Shown: positions 22,660-31,424 of the stretch, piece by piece
Layout: the number at the start of each line of letters is the position of its first letter
Numbering within the stretch: position 1 is the stretch's first letter
Source: an uncultured Bacteroidales bacterium
GTDB taxonomy: Bacteria > Bacteroidota > Bacteroidia > Bacteroidales > Paludibacteraceae
Length of the DNA: 44,045 bases
NCBI GenBank assembly: GCA_900316845.1
Contig: ONEG01000024.1
Location: 1 to 44,045, forward strand
Reading direction: 5' to 3'
Notes under the pieces: model-generated
Seen by the model: the letters and a program-made list of their open reading frames with translations, nothing else
What the model was told of the DNA's origin: nothing
The model's database searches: none
Program-made: the position numbers and the translations under genes

Positions 22660-24344
22660 TACTTAACGATTGCTTGGAACTCAGCGTCCTCTGCGAACTT
22701 AGCGAACTCGATGTCCTGCGCAGCGCGAGCCTTGAGTTGGGCATCCTGAGCTACAGCAGCTTTCAGGTTCTCGATCACAGCAGCTTTGTCGTTCGTGCGA
22801 GCGCCTACGATAGCTTTCAGATAAGCGGTAGTAGCGTTCGGCTCCTTGATATTAGCCAGCGTCTTTGCAGCAGCTGCATAGTCCTCGTCAAGGATCTGCT
22901 GAACAGCAGCGTTGTTGGTAGCGGTCTCGCCGTAAGCTTTCTTTGCTGCAGCGTAGTCACCCTTCTTCGTATAGAGGGTACCGAGAGCCGCATTCAGGTT
23001 AGCCTTCGTGCCGGCTGCCTTGCCAAAGAACTCCTCTGCTTTGTCCAGGTCGTTGTCTGCCAGAGCGGCTACACCGGCGTTGAAGTTCACGTCCGGATCG
23101 TTCGGCTGGATCTCCAGAGCCTTTGCATAGCAACGGCGAGCCTCAGCGATATTACCCTCCTCGAAGTAGAGTTGTCCGAGGTTGTTATATGCGCGGTAGT
23201 CGTTATAGACCTCAGCAGCCTTCTGATAGATGGCTTTCTTCTCTGCCTTGTCGTTGGTCAAAGTAGCAGCGTACAACAACTCCTCAACGCTCAGCTGAGC
23301 CGGGTCGTTCTTGGCGATCTCGCGAATCTCGTCGTCGCTCTTACCGATCAGGTCGGTCGTCAGGATCAGGCGGCTGCGACGGAGAGCCGGCAGGATCTCC
23401 TCTGCGATAGTGCCATATACAGAACTCAGGTTCTTGATCTGTGCCTCACGCTCCTCCGGATCGCTGTACATCGACAGCACGCGAAGTACGAGGTCCTTAT
23501 CCTGCATGTTGCTGTTTTCCATTGCTTTCTGGAAGCCTTCCCAGTCCTCTGCGGTGATATTAGCCTCTACATCGTTAGCCACTTTGTTCTTCTTGAGGTC
23601 TTTCTTCAGGAAGTTAGCAGCTGCTTTCTGACGGTTCTGAGCCAGTTTCTCGTTCAGATCCATACCACCATCCGGAGATGCGTAACCGGAAACCTCAATC
23701 TTGTTGATCTCTTTCTTCTCGTTGTCTTTAGCATCCTTGATAGCAGCCTGCAGAGCCTTTACGCTCTCGTTCTTAGCCTCCGACGAACGGATTTCTGCAC
23801 TTTGGATGAGGAACTTGATGTCAGCCTCAGTCAACTCTTGGATCACGCGTTGGAACTTATCCGGCGTGCCGGCGGTCTTGTTGTCTTTTGCGTCCGCCAG
23901 CTCCGGAGTGGTAACCACGCCGTCTGCGATCTTTACATCAGGAATCTCAATCACTTTCTTTCCTACCTTTGCCTCGAAACGGAGATAGAGCTCCGAAACG
24001 CGCATCTCAGGTACATAGTCGAACGAGCAAGTCTGGGTATATTTGCCACCATTACGATAGTTCACGGTCTTACCATTCTCTTTTGCCTTCTCACCTACAT
24101 AGGTCACAGGCTCGCCAAGAGCTTCCTTTCCGGCGTATTTCAACACCGGAGTAACGGTCAAAACACCCTTCTTTGCAAATTTCTTCTCAGGGAAAGTACC
24201 GGTGATTGCAGCGTCCACCTTACCGCCTTTCAGTACCAGCGGACTCGGATTAACGGTGATCTCATCGGGTTTTTGCAACGTCTTGTTGCACGATGCCAAC
24301 ATTACTGCAGCAGCAATGAGGCCAAGAAATAAACCTTTTTTCAT
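22659..24344 (-). CDS. OmpA-family lipoprotein with TPR repeats
   Basis: A 561-residue protein from ATG 24344 (MKKGLFLGLIAAAVMLASCN). Lipobox LASC, Cys19. Residues about 20-165 are a beta-rich region. Residues about 205-255 look like an OmpA-type peptidoglycan-associated domain (EVSGYASPDGGMDLNEKLAQ, then NRQKAA). A helical region follows, then TPR units at about 375-470 (YNNLGQLYFEEGNIAEARRC, FNAGVAALADNDLDKAEEFF). It is likely anchored in the outer membrane, linking it to peptidoglycan or to partners. Own promoter (24391-24421). Similar large TPR/OmpA lipoproteins are abundant in Bacteroidales. Confidence 0.85.
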   Translation of the reverse strand: MKKGLFLGLIAAAVMLASCNKTLQKPDEITVNPSPLVLKGGKVDAAITGTFPEKKFAKKGVLTVTPVLKYAGKEALGEPVTYVGEKAKENGKTVNYRNGGKYTQTCSFDYVPEMRVSELYLRFEAKVGKKVIEIPDVKIADGVVTTPELADAKDNKTAGTPDKFQRVIQELTEADIKFLIQSAEIRSSEAKNESVKALQAAIKDAKDNEKKEINKIEVSGYASPDGGMDLNEKLAQNRQKAAANFLKKDLKKNKVANDVEANITAEDWEGFQKAMENSNMQDKDLVLRVLSMYSDPEEREAQIKNLSSVYGTIAEEILPALRRSRLILTTDLIGKSDDEIREIAKNDPAQLSVEELLYAATLTNDKAEKKAIYQKAAEVYNDYRAYNNLGQLYFEEGNIAEARRCYAKALEIQPNDPDVNFNAGVAALADNDLDKAEEFFGKAAGTKANLNAALGTLYTKKGDYAAAKKAYGETATNNAAVQQILDEDYAAAAKTLANIKEPNATTAYLKAIVGARTNDKAAVIENLKAAVAQDAQLKARAAQDIEFAKFAEDAEFQAIVK

Positions 24345-24390
24345 ATGCATATAAATTAGTTAATTTATGTATGTTTTTCAAAATTCGCTG

Positions 24391-24421
24391 CAAAATTAAT
24401 AAAAAAAAATGATATACACAA
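24391..24421 (-). promoter_or_regulatory. Promoter of the OmpA/TPR-mutL operon
   Basis: On the minus strand TTG (24421-24419), 20-bp spacer, TAATTTTG (24398-24391). It is divergent from the plus-strand promoter at 24451-24481. Confidence 0.8.
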
Positions 24422-24450
24422 GAGTGTATACACTTTTTTACGAATTTTTC

Positions 24451-24481
24451 TTGTATATTTGCCCAAAAAGTTGTAACTTTG
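24451..24481 (+). promoter_or_regulatory. Promoter of the 24491 lipoprotein gene
   Basis: TTG (24451-24453), 20-bp spacer, TAACTTTG (24474-24481). The ATG follows 9 bp later, so the leader is almost absent. Confidence 0.8.
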
Positions 24482-24490
24482 CAGCCGATT

Positions 24491-24976
24491 ATGAGACACT
24501 ATTCCTTATTTATAGTATTAGCGATCGCGATGGTGGGATGCCATCGCCCGTCGCGGGTGGAGCAACATAGGGCCGAGAAACGTGCCCAGGACAGCGTGCG
24601 TTTGGAGGAGCAGATACGCAGTCTGGCTTTCTACGAGAGCCAGCTCGAAGTGATGGGTCCGAAAGCCGACAGTCTCATCGCACTCTTTCGATACGAGCGC
24701 AATGAGAAATATCAGGACCACGGTTACTACGTCGTCCAAAACGCTTGGGCGCGGGCACGAGACTACCGTATCTTAGTCCGCGATGACGGCAAGGAGATAC
24801 TGACCTACCATAACGGCAAACGAACGGAGACCGTCTCCGATCCCAAATTCGAGGAGGCGTACCGACAGGCGGAGGAGCTGCAGATCACGATAAAAGACAT
24901 ACGCGAGTTGGAAAATCGTATCCGACGAACCTCTTTGGAGGTACAAAAATACCAAAAAAGGCTACAAAAAGAATAA
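24491..24976 (+). CDS. Hypothetical lipoprotein with coiled-coil tail
   Basis: A 161-residue protein from ATG 24491 (MRHYSLFIVLAIAMVGCHRP). Lipobox MVGC gives a mature N-terminal Cys17. Charged helical segments (residues 20-55) and a C-terminal coiled coil (about 122-160, rich in E/R/L/Q) flank a small strand-rich middle (ARDYRILVRDDGKEILTYHN). No enzymatic motif. The start is nearly leaderless relative to the promoter. It appears monocistronic, because the next gene has its own promoter 6-36 bp downstream. Function unknown. Confidence 0.7.
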   Translation: MRHYSLFIVLAIAMVGCHRPSRVEQHRAEKRAQDSVRLEEQIRSLAFYESQLEVMGPKADSLIALFRYERNEKYQDHGYYVVQNAWARARDYRILVRDDGKEILTYHNGKRTETVSDPKFEEAYRQAEELQITIKDIRELENRIRRTSLEVQKYQKRLQKE

Positions 24977-24981
24977 TCTTC

Positions 24982-25012
24982 TTGCAGGATTCAAAAAAAA
25001 GCAGTAAATTTG
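24982..25012 (+). promoter_or_regulatory. Promoter of the SRPBCC-psd-deoC run
   Basis: TTG (24982-24984), 20-bp spacer ending AAAAAAAAGCAG, TAAATTTG (25005-25012). Confidence 0.8.
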
Positions 25013-25036
25013 CAGGCGCAAAAATCAAAAGATACT

Positions 25037-25465
25037 ATGAGCGAATCGAAATACGAAAGTAAAATAACCTCTTCTTCCTGCTCCGCTGCGCAGATATACA
25101 AGGTGATCAGCGACATGCAGAACCTGGAGAAAGTGAAGGACCTCATCCCGCAGGATAAGATCCAGGAGATGGAAATCGAACCCGACCGTGTGCGGATGAA
25201 AGTGGACGGATTAGGTCAGAAGATCACCATCGCCATCGTGGACCGCATCGAGAACGACACCGTCAAGTTCGGACTCGAAGGCATTCCGATGGACGGTAAT
25301 TTCTGGATCCAACTCAAAGAGGTGAGCCCGACCGACACGCGAATCAGGCTTACCGTCAAGGCGGACATACCGATGATGTTCAAATTTATGATCGACAAGA
25401 AACTCCAACAGGGCCTCGACCAAGCCGCAGAAATGCTGGCACAAATGCCCTTTGCCAACTTTTAA
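25037..25465 (+). CDS. SRPBCC (START-like) domain protein
   Basis: A 142-residue protein from ATG 25037 (MSESKYESKITSSSCSAAQI). The order of secondary structure (strand, YKVISDMQNLEKVKDL, several strands including VRMKVDGLGQKITIAIVDRI and DTRIRLTVKADIP, and a long C-terminal helix FMIDKKLQQGLDQAAEMLAQ) is the helix-grip SRPBCC fold that binds hydrophobic ligands. The ligand is unknown. Its stop lies 6 bp before psd, so a lipid-related role is plausible by context only. Confidence 0.82.
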   Translation: MSESKYESKITSSSCSAAQIYKVISDMQNLEKVKDLIPQDKIQEMEIEPDRVRMKVDGLGQKITIAIVDRIENDTVKFGLEGIPMDGNFWIQLKEVSPTDTRIRLTVKADIPMMFKFMIDKKLQQGLDQAAEMLAQMPFANF

Positions 25466-25471
25466 CCCAAT

Positions 25472-26146
25472 ATGAAAAAACTCAGAATTCACCGTGAAGG
25501 ACGCGCCCTGATAAGCGGCACCGTTCTTTTGTTATTTATCTTGAATGTAGCGCTCTTCATGGCGCATCCCGCAGAATGGATCCTGGCGCTCTCGCTCATC
25601 ATCACGGCGCTGCTCTTGGTCTTCGTCACCTATTTCTTCCGTAACCCCGTACGAGTGCTGGAGATAGACGATCCGAACTTCATCATCGCCCCCGCAGACG
25701 GTCGCGTAGTGGTCGTCGAGCCTACGGACGAGAACGAGTATTTCCATGAGAAGAAACTGCAGGTCTCCATCTTCATGTCGCCCTTCAACGTCCATGCCAA
25801 CTGGTACCCCATCGAGGGAAATATCCTCGTCTCCGAGCATCAGAAAGGTCGTCACAAAGGTGCATGGTTGCCTAAGTCCAGCACCGAGAACGAGCGCTCG
25901 CTCGTCGTCATCGAGACGCCTTCGAAAATACAAATCGCTGTGCGGCAGATCGCCGGAGCCATGGCACGACGCATCGTCACGTACGCCAAGCCCGGACATC
26001 AGGCGCATCGCAACACCCATCTCGGCTTTATCAAACTCGGTAGCCGCGTGGACATGTACCTGCCGCTCGATACGGAGATGTTCGTCGCCGTCGGAGAAGC
26101 CGTGCGCGGTAATGAGACCATCATCGGACGCCTCGCAGAGAAATAA
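25472..26146 (+). CDS. psd: Phosphatidylserine decarboxylase proenzyme
   Basis: A 224-residue protein, the short archaeal-type class. Two membrane segments at about 12-31 and 36-55. IIAPADGRVVVVEP (about 71-84), SPFNVHANWYPIEG with its conserved His, and the self-cleavage site LGS at 189-191 (IKLGSRVDMYLP). Cleavage between Gly190 and Ser191 makes the pyruvoyl group. The enzyme makes phosphatidylethanolamine at the inner membrane. No pssA is adjacent in this window. deoC follows 31 bp later. Confidence 0.96.
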   Translation: MKKLRIHREGRALISGTVLLLFILNVALFMAHPAEWILALSLIITALLLVFVTYFFRNPVRVLEIDDPNFIIAPADGRVVVVEPTDENEYFHEKKLQVSIFMSPFNVHANWYPIEGNILVSEHQKGRHKGAWLPKSSTENERSLVVIETPSKIQIAVRQIAGAMARRIVTYAKPGHQAHRNTHLGFIKLGSRVDMYLPLDTEMFVAVGEAVRGNETIIGRLAEK

Positions 26147-26177
26147 ATCCCCTAACCCGTTAAACCATTAAATTATC

Positions 26178-27059
26178 ATGAATAAGTTTGAAGAATTATT
26201 TGCGCAGTATCCCTGCCCGTTTACCGATGAGCAAGTAAAGGCTCAGGTAGCAGAAATCGAAGCAAAACACTTCGACGAGAACAATAATGTGGAAGTATGG
26301 AAAGAGTGCCTCCACCAGATCGATTACACCACCCTCTCCGCTGATGACACCATCGCCAAAGTGGAGAAGATGGCGAACGCGGTCAATAACTTCGAGAAGG
26401 ACTTCCCCGGTATCCCGAACGTAGCGGCAATCTGCGTGTATCCCGCCATGGCGGAGTATGTTCGCAAAGCCCTCAAGGATCCGAAATTCAATATCGCTTG
26501 CGTCAGCGGTGGTTTCCCTGCTTCGCAGACTTTCCTCGAGGTCAAAGTGGCAGAGACCGCGATGGCTATCAAAGCCGGTGCCACGGAGATAGATATCGTG
26601 CTCTCCGTCGGCAAGTTCCTCGAAGGTAACTACCAGGAGTGCTTCGACGAGATCAGCGAACTCAAAGCCGTCTGCGGAGACAAGCACCTCAAAGTCATCC
26701 TCGAGACAGGACTCCTCAAGACCGCAGAGAACATCTGGAAAGCATCCATCCTCTCCATGGCTGCAGGTGGTGATTTCATCAAGACCTCGACCGGAAAGAT
26801 CGCCGTTAACGCGACCCCCGAAGCAACTTTCGTCATGTGTCACGCCATCAAGGCTTGGCAGGAGAAGACCGGAGAGAAGAAGTGCTACAAGCCTGCAGGA
26901 GGTGTCTCCACAACCGAAGAGGCTGTACAACACTATACCCTCGTCAAAGAGATCCTCGGCGAAGAGTGGCTCAACAACGAGTCCTTCCGCTTTGGTGCTT
27001 CACGATTAGCCAATAACTTACTTTCCTCCATCGTAGGAAAAGAGACGAAATATTTCTAA
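26178..27059 (+). CDS. deoC: Deoxyribose-phosphate aldolase
   Basis: A 293-residue class I aldolase of the longer type. The Schiff-base lysine is Lys202 in GGDFIKTSTGK. The proton-relay residues are likely Asp139 (EIDIVLSVG) and Lys238 (YKPAGGVST). TIM-barrel strands show VAAICVYPAM, ACVSGGFPAS and VILETGLL. It splits 2-deoxyribose 5-phosphate into glyceraldehyde 3-phosphate and acetaldehyde in deoxynucleoside breakdown. Its stop is 1 bp before the start of the nfnAB-type gene, so the two are tightly linked. Confidence 0.96.
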   Translation: MNKFEELFAQYPCPFTDEQVKAQVAEIEAKHFDENNNVEVWKECLHQIDYTTLSADDTIAKVEKMANAVNNFEKDFPGIPNVAAICVYPAMAEYVRKALKDPKFNIACVSGGFPASQTFLEVKVAETAMAIKAGATEIDIVLSVGKFLEGNYQECFDEISELKAVCGDKHLKVILETGLLKTAENIWKASILSMAAGGDFIKTSTGKIAVNATPEATFVMCHAIKAWQEKTGEKKCYKPAGGVSTTEEAVQHYTLVKEILGEEWLNNESFRFGASRLANNLLSSIVGKETKYF

Positions 27060-27060
27060 T

Positions 27061-29391
27061 ATGAACAAAATCCTTTCTAAGAGATTTTTCTCGGAAAATG
27101 TAGCGGAGCTGATTGTTGAGGCTCCGCTCATTGCGCGTAGCCGTAGAGCCGGACATTTTGTCATTATTCGTGTCGACGACCACTCCGAACGGGTTCCTCT
27201 GACCATCGCCGGTGCCGATATCGAAAAAGGAACCATCACCCTCGTGGTACAACAGGTGGGCGCTTCGACCCATAAACTCCTCGCCATGAACCCCGGCGAT
27301 TGTATCCACGACGTAGTCGGTCCGCTCGGCCGCGCGACGCGCATCGAGAATTACGGCACGGTCGTTTGCGCCTGCGGTGGCGTCGGCGCTGCGCCGATGT
27401 TACCTATCGCCGAGGCCCTCAAAAAAGCCGGAAACAAAGTCATCACCGTCCTTGCCGCCCGCAACAAAGACCTCATCATCTTAAAAGATGAACTCTCGCA
27501 ATGGTCGGACGAACTCATCGTCATGACCGACGATGGTTCCGTGGGCAAACAAGGGGTCGTGACCGTCGGCGTCGAAGAAGTGATCAACCGCGAGACCGTC
27601 AACAAATGTATCACCATCGGTCCGGCAATCATGATGAAGTTTGTTGCTCTCACCACCGCCAAGTATAACATCCCGACTGAAGCCTCCCTCAACACCATCA
27701 TGGTAGATGGCACAGGCATGTGCGGCGCTTGCCGCGTCACCGTGGGAGGAAAAACCAAGTTCGTCTGTGTCGATGGACCGGAGTTTGATGCCCATGAGGT
27801 GGACTGGACAGAGATGCTGAGCCGCATGAAGTCCTACAAAGCCGAAGAAGCCGAAGCGCTTACTGCATATTTAAACCCCAAAAACGACAGTCGAACGACG
27901 GTCAACCGACGGTCAACCGACGGTCAAAGCCTATGTAAGACCGAGGTAAGACCGGTAGAACCTTTCGCCGGAACCCCGAAAGACCGCGTGGCGATTCCCC
28001 GAGTACAGATGCCGGAACTCCGTCCGGAGGTACGTGTCAAATCCCTACACGAGGAGGTCAACCAGGGTCTGACCTTCGAACAAGCCATCACGGAGTCCCA
28101 TCGTTGCCTCAACTGCAAGAATCCTTCTTGCGTACAAGGCTGTCCGGTGAACATCAATATCCCCGGTTTCATCAAGACCCTGGAGAAAGGCGATATCCTC
28201 GGTGCTGCAGCGATCATCAAAGAGTCGTCTTCCCTGCCCGCTGTCTGCGGTCGTGTCTGCCCGCAGGAGAAACAATGCGAGGCAAATTGTATCCACCATA
28301 AGATGGGGCATCAGCCCGTCGCCATCGGCTATCTCGAGCGCTTCTGCGCCGATTACGCAAATGGTCTGTCAGCGGAGCGGTCTGTCAGCAATAGCGGTCT
28401 GTCAGGCGAAGCCGGTCTGTCAGCGCAGCGGTCTAAAATAGCCGTCGTCGGTTCCGGTCCCGCCGGCTTGACCTTCGCAGGCGATGCCGCCAAATACGGT
28501 TACGAAGTGCACGTCTTCGAAGCCCTGCATGAGATCGGCGGTGTGCTCAAATACGGCATCCCGGAGTTCCGTCTGCCGAACGCTATCGTCGATAAAGAGA
28601 TCGACGGCCTGCGTGCCCTCGGCGTACAGTTCCATACGGACACGATCATCGGTAAGACCATCTCTGTCAAGGAACTCGAAGAGCAAGGCTTCAAAGGTAT
28701 CTTCGTCGGCTCGGGTGCCGGTCTGCCGCGATTTATGAATATCCCCGGAGAGAACCTCAACGGCGTCCTCTCCTGCAACGAATACCTGACCCGCGTCAAC
28801 CTCATGGACGCTTCCAACCCTGCGACCGACACACCGCTGCTCTACGGCAAGAACGTAGCGGTCATCGGTGGTGGAAACACCGCCATGGATGCCGTTCGTA
28901 CTGCCAAGCGTCTCGGTGCCGAACGGGCGATGATCATCTACCGCCGCTCCGAAGAAGAGATGCCGGCACGTATCGAAGAGGTGCTTCATGCCAAACAGGA
29001 AGGGATCGAGTTCCTGACTCTCCATAACCCCATCGAGTACCACGCCGACGAGAACGGACGTGTCAACGAAGCCGTCCTCCAGGTGATGGAACTCGGCGAA
29101 CCCGATGAGTCCGGACGTCGCAGCCCCGTGCCCGTAGAGGGCAAGACCGTCACGCTCCCCGTAGACCTCGTCATCGTCGCTGTCGGCGTCTCGCCCAACC
29201 CGCTCATCCCTTCGTCCGTCGAAGGACTCGAGATCAGCAAGAAAGGTACGATCGTCGTCAATGAAGGCATGCAATCCGCCATCCCGACAATCTTCGCCGG
29301 AGGCGATATAGTCCGCGGTGGAGCCACCGTCATCCTCGCGATGTCCGATGGCCGCAAAGCCGCCAAAGCCATGCATGAGTATCTTTCTTAG
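27061..29391 (+). CDS. Fused NAD(P)H:ferredoxin oxidoreductase-type flavoprotein (NfnA-NfnB / GltD-like fusion)
   Basis: A 776-residue natural fusion. Residues 1-265 match the NfnA/PyrK-type half: an FAD barrel (VPLTIAGADIEKGTITLVVQ), an NAD site (VCACGGVGAAPMLPIA) and a 2Fe-2S loop with Cys221, Cys224 and Cys236. Residues 300-776 match the NfnB/GltD half: cysteines in CLNCKNPSCVQGCPVNINIP and CGRVCPQEKQCEANC for 4Fe-4S clusters, FAD motif VVGSGPAGLTFAGD (about 462-475) and NAD motif VIGGGNTAMDA. Family relatives transfer electrons between NADH, NADPH and ferredoxin, some by bifurcation. Two linkers (about 272-298, 433-458) consist of short tandem DNA repeats. It overlaps dacB by 17 nt. Confidence 0.9.
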   Translation: MNKILSKRFFSENVAELIVEAPLIARSRRAGHFVIIRVDDHSERVPLTIAGADIEKGTITLVVQQVGASTHKLLAMNPGDCIHDVVGPLGRATRIENYGTVVCACGGVGAAPMLPIAEALKKAGNKVITVLAARNKDLIILKDELSQWSDELIVMTDDGSVGKQGVVTVGVEEVINRETVNKCITIGPAIMMKFVALTTAKYNIPTEASLNTIMVDGTGMCGACRVTVGGKTKFVCVDGPEFDAHEVDWTEMLSRMKSYKAEEAEALTAYLNPKNDSRTTVNRRSTDGQSLCKTEVRPVEPFAGTPKDRVAIPRVQMPELRPEVRVKSLHEEVNQGLTFEQAITESHRCLNCKNPSCVQGCPVNINIPGFIKTLEKGDILGAAAIIKESSSLPAVCGRVCPQEKQCEANCIHHKMGHQPVAIGYLERFCADYANGLSAERSVSNSGLSGEAGLSAQRSKIAVVGSGPAGLTFAGDAAKYGYEVHVFEALHEIGGVLKYGIPEFRLPNAIVDKEIDGLRALGVQFHTDTIIGKTISVKELEEQGFKGIFVGSGAGLPRFMNIPGENLNGVLSCNEYLTRVNLMDASNPATDTPLLYGKNVAVIGGGNTAMDAVRTAKRLGAERAMIIYRRSEEEMPARIEEVLHAKQEGIEFLTLHNPIEYHADENGRVNEAVLQVMELGEPDESGRRSPVPVEGKTVTLPVDLVIVAVGVSPNPLIPSSVEGLEISKKGTIVVNEGMQSAIPTIFAGGDIVRGGATVILAMSDGRKAAKAMHEYLS
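27896..27927 (+). repeat. 11-bp tandem repeats in the linker between the two halves of the fusion
   Basis: CGACGGTCAAC occurs about three times head to tail, followed by two GTAAGACCG units. It encodes the low-complexity joint between the NfnA-like and NfnB-like halves. Confidence 0.75.
28363..28434 (+). repeat. 16-18-bp tandem repeats GGTCTGTCAGCGxAGC in the fusion gene
   Basis: Four units begin at 28363, 28379, 28396 and 28414, closed by GGTCTA. They encode the loop GLSAERSVSNSGLSGEAG just before the FAD motif. The same unit appears in pcrA at 35740-35793. Confidence 0.85.
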
Positions 29392-30757
29392 TATATTACT
29401 CTCCGTCAACTTCCTGACAACCCACCCCATCACGGGGCAGGCGAATATGTCTGTCTTTGTGCAGAACATGACGACCGGGGAAGTGATTGACTCCTACCGC
29501 GAGAACCACGTGGTACCGCCGGCGTCGGTAATGAAACTGCTGACGACGGCTGCCGCGCTCGAGACGATGGGACCGGGATTCCGGTTCCCGACGATCATCG
29601 AGTACACCGGCACGATCGAGAACGGTACCCTCCACGGCGACTTGTACGTCCGCGGAGGATGCGACCCCTCCTTGGGATGGAAAGGCCGCACGGCATTCCT
29701 CGATCAATGGGTCAAGGCGATACAGAAAGCCGGCATCCAACGCATCGACGGCGGTGTGATAGCCGACATGACGATGCTGGACGGAGAAGCGCAGAACCCC
29801 AATTGGCTATGCGAGGACGCGGGAAACTACTACGCACCGGGCATCTTCAGCCTCAACTATTTCGGCAACACGATGAATATCGTCCTCAAGAGCGGCGAGG
29901 TAGGTTCAACGGCGTCGGTCGTGAAGACCGAACCCGAAGTACGAGGCCTCCGATGGATCAACCATGTACGGTGCGAGAAGATCACCTACGACGGTGCTTT
30001 TGTGAGCGGTTTGCCGTACAGCAACGAGCGCTACCTTACCGGCGCGGTGCCGTCTAACTTAGGCACTTTCGGCATCAAGGGCGACTTGCCGAACCCCGGA
30101 CTCTTGTTGGTCCGACACCTGCAAGCGCGCTTAGCCGCAGCAGGCATCTCCGTCAAACGGGAAGCGACCTACATCGCAGATTATAACCCTCTGACACCGC
30201 CCAGGACGGAACTATACACCCATTATTCCGAACCCCTGTCGGAGATCATCAAGGAGACGAATATCAACTCGAACAACCTCTACGCCGAGGCGCTCTTCCG
30301 CTACTTGGGCACGCGTTATACCCTGCCCGGCACCATCCATAACAGTCAGGACCTGCTCCGCGACTACTGGCGTCGGCGTGGCGTCGCAGTCCAGAACGCT
30401 ATCATCAAAGATGGTTGCGGACTCGCACCGCAGGATGCCGTCAGCGCCAAAGCCTTCGTGCAGCTGCTCAGCATCATGTCCAAGAGCCCGAACAAAGAGG
30501 CATGGATTGCTTCGCTGCCCATAAGCGGCAAGACCGGCACCCTGAAATCCCTTTGTCCCGACACGCCGCTCGAAGGACGTATCCATGCCAAGAGCGGTAC
30601 CATCGCCGGAACGAAGAATTTCGCAGGCTACATCAACATGCCCAACGGCGATACCTGGGTCTTTGCGATCCTCATCAACTCCGCGCCCGGCAAGGCTCGT
30701 AACATCCAAACGGTCATCCAACAATACCTGCTCGATGTATATAAGCACCACCAATAG
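29375..30757 (+). CDS. dacB: D-alanyl-D-alanine carboxypeptidase/endopeptidase (PBP4, S13 family)
   Basis: A 460-residue protein from ATG 29375, inside the last codons of the preceding gene. N-terminal signal peptide (MSIFLSILLSVNFLTT). Penicillin-binding motifs: SxxK as Ser51-Val-Met-Lys (PPASVMKLL), SxN as INSNNLYAE (about 290) and KTG as ISGKTGTLKS (about 389). It trims or cleaves peptidoglycan cross-links in the periplasm. birA overlaps its 3' end by 23 nt, so nfnAB-dacB-birA-rfbB look like one transcription unit. Confidence 0.94.
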   Translation: MSIFLSILLSVNFLTTHPITGQANMSVFVQNMTTGEVIDSYRENHVVPPASVMKLLTTAAALETMGPGFRFPTIIEYTGTIENGTLHGDLYVRGGCDPSLGWKGRTAFLDQWVKAIQKAGIQRIDGGVIADMTMLDGEAQNPNWLCEDAGNYYAPGIFSLNYFGNTMNIVLKSGEVGSTASVVKTEPEVRGLRWINHVRCEKITYDGAFVSGLPYSNERYLTGAVPSNLGTFGIKGDLPNPGLLLVRHLQARLAAAGISVKREATYIADYNPLTPPRTELYTHYSEPLSEIIKETNINSNNLYAEALFRYLGTRYTLPGTIHNSQDLLRDYWRRRGVAVQNAIIKDGCGLAPQDAVSAKAFVQLLSIMSKSPNKEAWIASLPISGKTGTLKSLCPDTPLEGRIHAKSGTIAGTKNFAGYINMPNGDTWVFAILINSAPGKARNIQTVIQQYLLDVYKHHQ

Positions 30758-31424
30758 TACGAACACCCTGATGAAGGAACTGCTGGCGAAGGGCGAATGG
30801 CGGGAAGGCGAGCGCTTTCTGTACACCGCCTTCCAGACCGCAGGACGCGGACAGGCCGGCAACGGATGGGAGAGCGAAGAAGGAAAGAACCTGCTCTGCT
30901 CCATCTTGCTTCCCCCCAACAAGAACCTCTACTTCCTCAATATAGCAATTGGTGTGGCGTTACTGCGGGTGATAGGGGAAGATTTTACGATCAAATGGCC
31001 TAATGACATTTATTTCGGGGACAAGAAAGTAGCAGGTATATTGATAGAAAATGCCATAATAGGCAATGAGATCAAGTATTCGATAGCAGGCATCGGGCTG
31101 AACGTCAATCAGACGACCTTCGTCTCAGACGCGCCGAATCCCGTTTCGCTCAAACAGATTCGCGGGCAAGAATACGACATCGAGCGTTTGATGAACCATC
31201 TGTTCGAAACAGTACAGCGCGTACTCAACGAATCCGAACAGGAGGTCTGGGCGTACTATAAGTCACATCTCTATCGAAGGGAAGGTTTCTGGCCATTCGA
31301 AGATAAAGACGGCCCGTTTGAGGCCGCGATAAAAGACGTCTTGCCGACCGGCGAGATCGTATTGGAAGACAAAAAAGGACAAGAACGAATATATCATTTC
31401 AAACAAGTAAGGTACGTAATATGA
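30735..31424 (+). CDS. birA: Biotin--[acetyl-CoA-carboxylase] ligase (catalytic type)
   Basis: A 229-residue protein from ATG 30735 (MYISTTNSTNTLMKELLAKG). Ligase motifs: AFQTAGRGQAGNGWES (about 36-51; the GRGRxG loop that holds biotinyl-AMP) and IKWPNDIYFGDKKVAGILIE (about 87-106), then YSIAGIGLNVNQ and a short C-terminal SH3-like domain. It lacks the N-terminal DNA-binding domain of E. coli BirA, so it acts only as a ligase. Its stop overlaps the start of rfbB (ATGA). Confidence 0.95.
   Translation: MYISTTNSTNTLMKELLAKGEWREGERFLYTAFQTAGRGQAGNGWESEEGKNLLCSILLPPNKNLYFLNIAIGVALLRVIGEDFTIKWPNDIYFGDKKVAGILIENAIIGNEIKYSIAGIGLNVNQTTFVSDAPNPVSLKQIRGQEYDIERLMNHLFETVQRVLNESEQEVWAYYKSHLYRREGFWPFEDKDGPFEAAIKDVLPTGEIVLEDKKGQERIYHFKQVRYVI

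Noticed and set aside
22674..24332. 552-residue plus-strand frame opposite the OmpA/TPR lipoprotein
   Set aside because: Mirror of a strongly codon-biased gene. It lacks domain sense and is Leu/Ser/Val-rich, while the minus strand has a lipobox, OmpA and TPR motifs.
28420..29469. 349-residue minus-strand frame opposite the nfnAB fusion
   Set aside because: Shadow of clear FAD/NAD motifs on the plus strand; Asp/Gly/His-rich composition without any family.
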